Shown here: positions 58,198 to 64,000 of the stretch, piece by piece
Layout of the letters: each line of letters opens with the position of its first letter
Numbering within the stretch: the first letter of the stretch is position 1
Source: JASJAR01 sp038530285
GTDB lineage: Bacteria > Pseudomonadota > Alphaproteobacteria > Rhodobacterales > Rhodobacteraceae
Direction: 5' to 3'
Assembly: GCA_038530285.1 (NCBI GenBank)
Contig: JBCBCY010000001.1
Coordinates: 124,001-188,000, forward strand
Length of the DNA stretch: 64,000 bases
Notes under the pieces: model-generated
The model's input: the letters and a program-made list of their open reading frames with translations, nothing else
The model's database searches: none
Told to the model about the DNA's origin: nothing
Made by a program: the position numbers and the translations under genes

Positions 58198-59076
58198 ATG
58201 GCACTCGACGGTTTTTCAGACCAGACCTTATCGCGGCGCGCGATGCAGGCCGAGCTTTTGGATGCTGAGACGGAATTGCGACTGGCCTTTGCTTGGCGCG
58301 ACGAACGTGATGAAAAAGCTCTCCACCGGTTGGTGACAGCCTATATGCGTCTGGCAATCTCGATGGCGGCCAAGTTCCGCCGCTACGGTGCGCCGATGAA
58401 CGACCTTATCCAAGAGGCGTCGCTTGGCTTGATGAAAGCGGCCGACAAGTTTGACCCCGACCGTGGGGTGCGCTTTTCGACCTACGCTGTGTGGTGGATC
58501 AAGGCGTCGATCCAGGATTACGTGATGCGGAACTGGTCGATGGTCCGCACCGGATCAACCTCGTCACAAAAGTCACTCTTTTTCAACATGCGCCGGGTGC
58601 AGGCGCGCCTTGAACGCGAGGCGTTGGCGCGGGGCGAAGACCTTGACCGCCACCAGATGCGCCAGATGATTTCGACCGAAGTGGGCGTGCCGCTGCATGA
58701 TGTTGAGATGATGGAAGGGCGTCTTGCGGGGTCTGACTTTTCGCTGAATGCCACCCAATCGTCGGACGATGAAGGCCGCGAATGGATCGAGACGCTTGAA
58801 GATGAAGGCGCGCAGCAATCCGCCCAGGTTGAGGCTGAAAAAGACACAGACCGGCTGCGCGAATGGCTCGTGTCGGCGCTGACCGCGCTGAATGACCGCG
58901 AGCAGTTCATCGTCCGCGAACGTAAATTGCGCGATGCGCCCCGCACGCTGGAAAGCCTCGGCAATGAGCTTGGCCTGTCCAAAGAGCGGGTGCGCCAGCT
59001 TGAAGCGGCGGCCTTCACCAAAATGCGCAAGTCTTTGGAATCTCAGTCAAGCGAGCTTCAGGACTTCTTCGCTTAA
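58198..59076 (+). CDS. rpoH: RNA polymerase sigma-32 factor (RpoHII-like)
   Basis: A 292-residue heat-shock-family sigma factor. Region 2 reads RLAISMAAKFRRYGAPMNDLIQEASLGLMKAADKFDPDRGVRFSTYAVWWIKASIQDYVMRNWSMVRTG; the RpoH box region is QKSLFFNMRRVQARLEREA. Region 4 has LRDAPRTLESLGNELGLSKERVRQLEAAAFTKMR. The sequence resembles the second RpoH paralogue (RpoHII) of Rhodobacter, which acts in singlet-oxygen/oxidative stress under sigma-E, more than RpoHI. The assignment to the II type rests on recollection of the sequences. A sigma-E-like promoter is seen upstream. The gene is divergent from comM. Confidence 0.9.
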   Translation: MALDGFSDQTLSRRAMQAELLDAETELRLAFAWRDERDEKALHRLVTAYMRLAISMAAKFRRYGAPMNDLIQEASLGLMKAADKFDPDRGVRFSTYAVWWIKASIQDYVMRNWSMVRTGSTSSQKSLFFNMRRVQARLEREALARGEDLDRHQMRQMISTEVGVPLHDVEMMEGRLAGSDFSLNATQSSDDEGREWIETLEDEGAQQSAQVEAEKDTDRLREWLVSALTALNDREQFIVRERKLRDAPRTLESLGNELGLSKERVRQLEAAAFTKMRKSLESQSSELQDFFA

Positions 59077-59119
59077 ACCACCTCTTGTGGGCGGCTTAGG
59101 TCGCCCATATCTGAGTTGG

Positions 59120-59830
59120 ATGAGACGTTTTTTTCGGATCACCGGCTATGTGCTCGGCGCCCTTCTGGCGGTCAATGTGGCCTTTGTCGGGATGATTTCG
59201 TTTCCCGGCTGGGCCTTTGCACATGTCGCCGGCACCGAGCGTATTCGCATTCATTCACCACACCCTTTGCCACCCGAGACTGCGGTCTTCGCGGCCAGGA
59301 TTATGGCTGATCTGGACGCCAGCGCGCTGCCACCGCCCGACAAGACCACGCATATCTACATCACTGGGTCTGGCTGGCGGGAGACGTTGTTTTTCGCCGC
59401 CGCCCCGAGGGCAGGCGGTTTGGTCTATGCCATCGGGCCCGGCAATATCGTCTTTCTGTCGGGTGCGGACATCGCGGCAAACCGGCTGATCAAGGATGGT
59501 GTCGTGATCAATCCGCCCCGCACGCTTGCGTATTACATAACGCACGAAATCGCCCATGTCAGCCAACTCGCCCGCTACGGTCTTGTGGATTATCTGCGTT
59601 TGCCCCAGGCGATCCGTGAAGGGATCGCCGACTATCTTGCCTTGGGTCCAGCCGATGGCGCGTTGCGCGACGCCATTGTCGACACTATGGTCGAAGGACC
59701 ACATTTCGATCTGATGGAGGCCCACGGCGCCTACCCCAAACACCGCGTCTTTGTCTCCGACCTGATCGCAGATGGTGACGTTGTCGCACTCATGGACCAG
59801 ACCCTGGGCAAACGATTGCCCGCGCGGTGA
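59120..59830 (+). CDS. Membrane-anchored putative zinc metallopeptidase (HEIAH), unknown substrate
   Basis: A 236-residue protein with one N-terminal helix (ITGYVLGALLAVNVAFVGMISF) anchoring a periplasmic domain. The motif THEIAHVSQLARYG near residue 140 fits HExxH, and IREGIADYLALGPA further on could supply the third ligand Glu, as in gluzincin-like peptidases. The remaining sequence is beta-rich (THIYITGSGWRETLFFAAAPRAGGLVYAIG). No named family is recognised. It starts 44 bp after rpoH on the same strand, so it may be read through under stress. Confidence 0.78.
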   Translation: MRRFFRITGYVLGALLAVNVAFVGMISFPGWAFAHVAGTERIRIHSPHPLPPETAVFAARIMADLDASALPPPDKTTHIYITGSGWRETLFFAAAPRAGGLVYAIGPGNIVFLSGADIAANRLIKDGVVINPPRTLAYYITHEIAHVSQLARYGLVDYLRLPQAIREGIADYLALGPADGALRDAIVDTMVEGPHFDLMEAHGAYPKHRVFVSDLIADGDVVALMDQTLGKRLPAR

Positions 59831-59851
59831 AATCGGCCTAGCGTCGCGACC

Positions 59852-61042
59852 ATGCTCCACGGCAAACGCATAACCCTGATCATCACGGGCGGCATCGCGG
59901 CCTATAAGGCGCTGGACCTGATCCGGCGCCTGAAAGAACGCGGTGCGGCGGTCACCCCCGTGCTGACGCGTGCGGCGGGCGAGTTTGTCACGCCCCTGTC
60001 TGCCGCCGCTTTGGCTGGCGAGAAAGCCTATACGCATCTATTCGACCTGACCGACGAGGCGGAGATGGGGCATATCGAGTTGTCGCGCGCGGCTGATCTA
60101 ATCGTCGTGGCGCCGGCCACCGCCGACACGATGGCGAAGATGGCCCACGGCCGGGCCGATGACCTAGCGTCCACGCTTTTGCTGGCCACCGACACGCGGG
60201 TGCTTGTCGCCCCGTCGATGAATGTGCGCATGTGGGGCCATCCTGCGACCCAAAGAAACCTGGCCACCTTGCAGGCCGACGGGATCGCCTTTGTCGGTCC
60301 TGGTGAGGGGGACATGGCCTGCGGTGAATACGGGCCCGGGCGCATGGCCGACCCCCTTGAAATCGTCGCGGCGGTTGAAGACATCCTGCGAAACGGCCCC
60401 TTGCGCGGCAAGCGCATCATCGTGACCTCTGGGCCCACGCATGAGCCGATAGACCCTGTGCGCTATATCGCCAACCGCTCATCGGGCACCCAGGGCACCG
60501 CGATTGCAGCCGCTTTGGCCGGGCTTGGCGCAGATGTTGTTTTTGTCACCGGCCCTGCTGAGGTGCCGCCCCCCGGCGGGGTTGAAGTCGTGCGCGTCAC
60601 GACGGCGGCCCAGATGCACAAGGCCACGCTCGCGGCTCTGCCGGCCGATGCCATGGTCGCGGCCGCCGCGGTGGCCGATTGGCACGTGGCCCATCCAACC
60701 GACAGTAAGATCAAAAAGGGCCCAGGCGGCGTGCCGACCCTGCCACTGGCCGAAAACCCCGACATTCTGGCCGATGTGTCGGCCCATGCCGACCGGCCGC
60801 GCCTTGTGGTCGGCTTTGCGGCCGAAACCGATAACGTGGTTGCCCATGCAACGGCCAAACGCGACCGCAAAGGCTGCGACTGGATCGTGGCCAATGACGT
60901 CTCGCCCGCGACGGGTATCATGGGCGGGTCCGAAAATGCGGTCACGGTGATTGACGCCGATGGTGCCGAAGACTGGCCACGGCTCGACAAGGACAAGGTC
61001 GCCCGCCGTCTAGCCGACCGCATGGCCAAGGCGCTCGCATGA
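59852..61042 (+). CDS. coaBC: Bifunctional phosphopantothenoylcysteine decarboxylase/phosphopantothenate-cysteine ligase
   Basis: A 396-residue CoA-biosynthesis enzyme in two domains. The flavoprotein CoaC half (about 1-185) has ITGGIAAYKALDLIRRL, GHIELSRAADLIVVAPATADTMAKMAHGRADDL with the catalytic His, and VAPSMNVRMWGHPATQRN. The CoaB half (about 190-396) has ITSGPTHEPIDPVRYIANRSSGTQG-like TSGPTHEPIDPVRYIANRSSG and the KIKKGPGG loop. Full length. It overlaps dut by four bases. Confidence 0.95.
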   Translation: MLHGKRITLIITGGIAAYKALDLIRRLKERGAAVTPVLTRAAGEFVTPLSAAALAGEKAYTHLFDLTDEAEMGHIELSRAADLIVVAPATADTMAKMAHGRADDLASTLLLATDTRVLVAPSMNVRMWGHPATQRNLATLQADGIAFVGPGEGDMACGEYGPGRMADPLEIVAAVEDILRNGPLRGKRIIVTSGPTHEPIDPVRYIANRSSGTQGTAIAAALAGLGADVVFVTGPAEVPPPGGVEVVRVTTAAQMHKATLAALPADAMVAAAAVADWHVAHPTDSKIKKGPGGVPTLPLAENPDILADVSAHADRPRLVVGFAAETDNVVAHATAKRDRKGCDWIVANDVSPATGIMGGSENAVTVIDADGAEDWPRLDKDKVARRLADRMAKALA

Positions 61043-61500
61043 CGCAGGTGCGCCTTGCCTGGACCGATGACGCCGACCGCGCCGTGGCGGTGCCGGGCTA
61101 TGCAACGACAGGGGCCGCCGGGGCGGACATTCGCGCAAATTTTGGTGTTGATCTGCGCGGGGGCATCACAATTGACCCGGGCCAGCAGGTGGCGGTGCCC
61201 ACGGGGCTGAGAATGGAAATCCCCCCCGGGTATGAGGTTCAGATCCGCCCCCGGTCCGGCCTGGCGTTCAAACACCAGCTGACGATCCTGAACGCGCCAG
61301 GCACCATCGATGCCGACTACCGCGGCGAAGTGAAGGTCCTTTTGTTCAACGCCGGGCGTGTGCCCGTCGACATCGCGCACGGCGAACGCATCGCGCAAAT
61401 CGTGGTGGCTGCCGCTCCTCAGGCCGATTTCACCCTGACCGATGGGCTTGGCGATACGGCACGCGGTGCCGGTGGCTTTGGGTCAACGGGCCGCGGCTGA
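61039..61500 (+). CDS. dut: dUTP diphosphatase
   Basis: A 153-residue trimeric dUTPase that keeps uracil out of DNA and feeds dTMP synthesis. All five motifs are seen: GAAGADIRANF, PRSGLAFKHQL, the catalytic LNAPGTIDADYRGEVKVLLFN with the key Asp and Tyr, GERIAQIVV, and the C-terminal arm RGAGGFGSTG. Full length. It overlaps coaBC and the next gene by one to four bases, giving a coaBC-dut-moeB-like operon. Confidence 0.96.
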   Translation: MTQVRLAWTDDADRAVAVPGYATTGAAGADIRANFGVDLRGGITIDPGQQVAVPTGLRMEIPPGYEVQIRPRSGLAFKHQLTILNAPGTIDADYRGEVKVLLFNAGRVPVDIAHGERIAQIVVAAAPQADFTLTDGLGDTARGAGGFGSTGRG

Positions 61501-62537
61501 TGATCGTCGTTTTGGCACTCGCGGCAGGGCTTTGGCTTCTGGGCCGCTCCTTCGGGGCACCGGTGTCGGCGCGCCTGATCATGATTGGGCTTTTGTATGT
61601 GGCGGTTTTGGCCGCCACAATCGCGTTGCCGGAAAACAACCCGCTTGTGCAGGCCATTGGTGGGTCGGCGGGCGAATGGATGGTCGTTGGCGGTCTGGGC
61701 GCCGCGGCCTGGGGCTATTTTCAGGTGTTGGGGCGGCTGCGCCAGCGGGTTCGGCCAGAAAACCGGCCGAAAGCAGCCGCCGCCACCGATGACGCGCGCC
61801 GCAACCGGGCAATGCGCCATATCGTTTTGCGCGAGATCGGCGGCATGGGCCAAAAGCGTATCGAGGATGCGCGCGTGTTGGTTGTGGGGGCAGGGGGGCT
61901 GGGCTCGCCCGTGCTGCAATATCTTGCCGCGGCCGGTGTCGGGACGCTTGGCGTGATCGATGATGACGTGGTGGAAACGACCAACCTGCAACGCCAGACC
62001 ATCCACACCGATGCGCGGATCGGCATGCCCAAGGTGTTCTCGGCCGAAGCTGCCCTGGCCCCGCAAAACCCCTTTGTTGCGATCAGGCCCTATAACCGGC
62101 GCCTGACCGAGGGTATCGCGGCGGATCTTTTTGCCGATTATGATCTTGTGATCGACGGCACAGATGATGTTGAGACACGCTATGTGGTCAATGCCGCCGC
62201 CGTGGCCGCACAGGTCCCACTGGTGTCCGGCGCCATCAGCCAATGGGAAGGGCAGGTCAGCGTGTTTGACCCCGCGCGCGGGGCGCCCTGCTACGCCTGT
62301 GTTTTTCCGGTCGCCGCAGCGCCCGGTGTATCGGCCACCTGTGCCGAGGCTGGCGTGGCCTCTCCCTTGCCGGGCATGATGGGCAGTTTGATGGCGCTAG
62401 AGGCGATCAAGGTGATAACCGACGCCGGGACGCCCCTGAGGGGGAGGATGGCAATCTATGACGGTCTTGGCGCCGAAACCCGCACGATCAAAATCGCCCG
62501 TAATCGGGAATGCCAAGTCTGCGGGACACGGGCGTGA
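61500..62537 (+). CDS. MoeB/ThiF-family adenylyltransferase with an N-terminal membrane region
   Basis: A 345-residue E1-like enzyme. About residues 1-80 form two to three hydrophobic helices (MIVVLALAAGLWLLG; ARLIMIGLLYVAVLAATIAL; WMVVGGLGAAAWGYFQVLG), which canonical MoeB lacks. The adenylation domain follows: VLVVGAGGLGSPVLQYLAAAGVGTLGVIDDDVVETTNLQRQTIH with the nucleotide Arg/Gln, and DLVIDGTDDVETRYVVNA. A Cys in APCYACVFP and CQVCGTRA completes the zinc site. It probably activates MoaD or ThiS C-termini at the membrane. Rhodobacterales MoeB proteins with such helices are known to me, but the purpose is not. Confidence 0.85.
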   Translation: MIVVLALAAGLWLLGRSFGAPVSARLIMIGLLYVAVLAATIALPENNPLVQAIGGSAGEWMVVGGLGAAAWGYFQVLGRLRQRVRPENRPKAAAATDDARRNRAMRHIVLREIGGMGQKRIEDARVLVVGAGGLGSPVLQYLAAAGVGTLGVIDDDVVETTNLQRQTIHTDARIGMPKVFSAEAALAPQNPFVAIRPYNRRLTEGIAADLFADYDLVIDGTDDVETRYVVNAAAVAAQVPLVSGAISQWEGQVSVFDPARGAPCYACVFPVAAAPGVSATCAEAGVASPLPGMMGSLMALEAIKVITDAGTPLRGRMAIYDGLGAETRTIKIARNRECQVCGTRA

Positions 62538-62732
62538 CCGCGCATACTGGCGCAGGCCAGTGGCGGACGGTCAAAACCCAAGGTCGACAGGCGTTAACGT
62601 CAATCAACGTATGTCTTGGCGCGAGTTGACACATGCCCAACACAGACGACGCCAAGCCGAAACCCCTGCATTCGGACCCTTCAGATCGTGGCCCCCAAAG
62701 CCCGCCGCGCCGTCCGGGAAATGCGCTGACAA

Positions 62733-63656
62733 TCAGCCGCGTACTGGCGTGCTCTGGGTCTGTCCAAAGTCCGCCTTGGCCCGCGAGCGCAGCCAATGGG
62801 CAAATCGTTCAGGCGCCTCACCGGATTTCTTGTGGCGCAAAACAAGGTAGAACGCATCTTTTTGGGCCAGTGCGGGCAGGCCTGCCGAAACCAGGCTGCC
62901 TGATGTCATCAGCGCCCCCGTGATCGACCGCCACCCCAACATCATGCCCAACCCGTCGACGGCGGCCTGGGTTGTCTGAACGTAATTGGTGAAGGATTGA
63001 CCGCTGCCGCGCACCGGCGGCTGGCCGACGCCCGCTAGGTAGTCAGACCAGGTCAACCACGACGCCTCTGGGGATCTGACATTCAAAAGCGACACCGCGC
63101 CGGGCGGAACGGCCCCTTCAAACCCGTCACGTAGGGACGGCGCGCAAACCGGTTCCACCGCTTCGGCAAACAGATGGTGCACGTCGCCGTCGCTCCACCG
63201 GCCGTGACCATAGCGGATTGCCACGTCAATTCCGTCTGCAAGGGCCGGGACACCCGATTGCGTGGTGACGACATTGACCAAAAGGTCCGGATGCGCGCGG
63301 TAGAAGATCGACAGGCGCGGCATCAGCCAATAGGTCGCGACACCGACCGAACAGGCAACGGTCACTGTGTTGGCCCGTTGGGAATTTGCCTCGCGCAGCC
63401 TGTCCAGAAGTTCAGCAATGCGCGACAGGCTTTCGGTTGTGGTCGCCGCCAGCGCATAGCCGGCTTCGGTTGGATGTGCCGGCCGGCTGCCGCGATCCAA
63501 AAGCAGAAGCCCCACGTGGTCTTCAAGCTTGCGCACGGCCTGGCTGATCGCGGGCTGGGTCACATTCAGTTCTGCTGCTGCGGCCTGAACCGAACCCGTA
63601 CGGACCACCGCCGCAAAGGACGTCAGCAAGCGAAGCGGTGGCATATCGTGATCCAT
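62733..63656 (-). CDS. LysR-family transcriptional regulator (GcvA-like)
   Basis: A 307-residue LysR regulator. The N-terminal HTH reads LRLLTSFAAVVRTGSVQAAAAELNVTQPAISQAVRKLEDHVGLLLLDRGSRPAHPTEAG, then the co-inducer-binding domain of the GcvA type. The ATG at 63656 is chosen because the HTH begins just after it; the frame upstream to 63926 overlaps the divergent gene. It is divergent from a gamma-butyrobetaine-hydroxylase-like gene across 108 bp and so probably controls it. A hairpin ACTGGC-GCAG-GCCAGT lies at 62546 beyond the convergent MoeB-like gene. Confidence 0.92.
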   Translation of the reverse strand: MDHDMPPLRLLTSFAAVVRTGSVQAAAAELNVTQPAISQAVRKLEDHVGLLLLDRGSRPAHPTEAGYALAATTTESLSRIAELLDRLREANSQRANTVTVACSVGVATYWLMPRLSIFYRAHPDLLVNVVTTQSGVPALADGIDVAIRYGHGRWSDGDVHHLFAEAVEPVCAPSLRDGFEGAVPPGAVSLLNVRSPEASWLTWSDYLAGVGQPPVRGSGQSFTNYVQTTQAAVDGLGMMLGWRSITGALMTSGSLVSAGLPALAQKDAFYLVLRHKKSGEAPERFAHWLRSRAKADFGQTQSTPVRG

Positions 63657-63764
63657 AGCATAACCATTCGCTAATATTTCCATAAGCGCAATTGCCGTTT
63701 TCACACGGGCAGACAGCGCATAGCGTTTTGAGCACAACGGGTCGCAAACGAAAGGATCACGCGT

Positions 63765-64000
63765 ATGGATGGCGCCCAGATGGATGCGGTCATGCTCGAA
63801 AATGACGGGCTGACCGTGACCCTGCCCGACACGGGTCCTGCTTATTTCAACATGTGGTGGCTGCGCGACAATTGCCCGACCTCGTTCGATCCTGGAACGC
63901 GCGAACGGACCTTTGACATTTTCCATTGCAAAACGCCGCCGCGCCCGGCCGAAGCCTTTGTCGAAGACGCCACGCTGGTGATCCGCTGGGCGAATGAGCG
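63765..64000 (+). CDS. Gamma-butyrobetaine hydroxylase-like dioxygenase (3' end outside window)
   Basis: The window ends inside this gene. The visible 78 residues (MDGAQMDAVMLENDGLTVTLPDTGPAYFNMWWLRDNCPTSFDP and following) match the N-terminal DUF971/GBBH-like domain, with WLRDNCP, of gamma-butyrobetaine hydroxylase and related Fe(II)/2-oxoglutarate dioxygenases (TauD family), which act in carnitine synthesis or degradation. The catalytic domain is not visible, so the substrate is open. AGGA eight bases before the ATG serves as Shine-Dalgarno. Divergent from a LysR regulator. Confidence 0.78.
   Translation, partial: MDGAQMDAVMLENDGLTVTLPDTGPAYFNMWWLRDNCPTSFDPGTRERTFDIFHCKTPPRPAEAFVEDATLVIRWANE

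Noticed and set aside
59089..59106. Hairpin GGGCGGC-TTAG-GTCGCCC after rpoH as a terminator
   Set aside because: A seven-pair stem with a G-U pair and no T-tract; too weak to list as a feature.

Overview
The window is chromosomal DNA from an alphaproteobacterium, most probably of the Rhodobacterales (marine Roseobacter group). This is inferred, not measured, from: GC-rich, tightly packed genes; a TCA-cycle gene block of the mdh/sucC/sucD/sucA/sucB/lpd type; the ethylmalonyl-CoA pathway (Mcl2, mesaconyl-CoA hydratase, ethylmalonyl-CoA mutase, crotonyl-CoA carboxylase/reductase); a luxR-luxI pair beside ccr; an HvrA-type H-NS protein; an RpoH with a sigma-E-like promoter; and short G/C-tract palindromic repeats.

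Layout. 1-2.6 kb: the 3' part of a bacteriophytochrome HWE kinase with receiver domain, overlapping its heme oxygenase partner, then tRNA-Ala(GGC). 2.8-4.9 kb: a TIGR02300 acid protein, a YgjP-like metallopeptidase, a GntR/FCD regulator and a small membrane protein. 5-18.1 kb (all minus strand): mdh, a 439-residue secreted protein, sucC, a small secreted protein, sucD, a DUF805 protein, sucA, sucB, an MtlR-like protein, a MAPEG protein, a small membrane protein and lpd. 18.2-26.8 kb: a small secreted protein (minus), then mcl2, nnrU-like, DUF1737 and mch, followed by sdhCDA, a DUF3052 gene, two small lipoprotein genes, sdhB and a secreted protein. 27-32 kb: a small secreted protein, deoD, an H-NS gene, and divergent ecm and ccr. 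32-33.8 kb: a structured leader, a small gene, luxR and luxI. 33.8-38 kb: a RecD-like helicase, an SDR enzyme, and a TIGR02186/TSUP pair. 37.9-43.4 kb: a purine-nucleoside BMP/ABC uptake operon with a nucleoside phosphorylase. 43.5-48 kb: rimI, tsaB, nfuA, a universal stress protein, a branched-chain aminotransferase and trpS. 48-56.6 kb: a rhomboid-like pseudoprotease, murJ, glnD, a PBP activator, rsmI, yraN and gshB. 56.6-64 kb: a broken comM, rpoH, a membrane-anchored HEIAH protein, coaBC, dut, a membrane-fused MoeB/ThiF protein, a LysR regulator and the start of a gamma-butyrobetaine-hydroxylase-like dioxygenase.

How it fits together. About 27 kb is devoted to acetyl-CoA oxidation (2-oxoglutarate dehydrogenase, succinyl-CoA ligase, succinate dehydrogenase, malate dehydrogenase) and acetyl-CoA assimilation (ethylmalonyl-CoA pathway). 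The sucC and sdhC promoters share the same tandem palindrome pair, TGTGATCACA twice with exactly 21 bp between centres. The sdhC promoter and the ecm/ccr intergenic region also share the 10-mer AAAATTACAA.

The most unusual signals are: (i) the shared 21-bp-phased operator pair; (ii) a 98-nt multibranch-foldable leader just upstream of the luxR-luxI genes; (iii) a G/C-tract palindromic repeat present three times, once inserted in frame inside rimI; (iv) comM disrupted by an internal deletion plus frameshift; (v) a rhomboid protein lacking its catalytic Ser and His; and (vi) small secreted or lipoprotein genes woven into the sdh and suc operons. I did not see a CRISPR array, prophage, insertion sequence or classical defence system.
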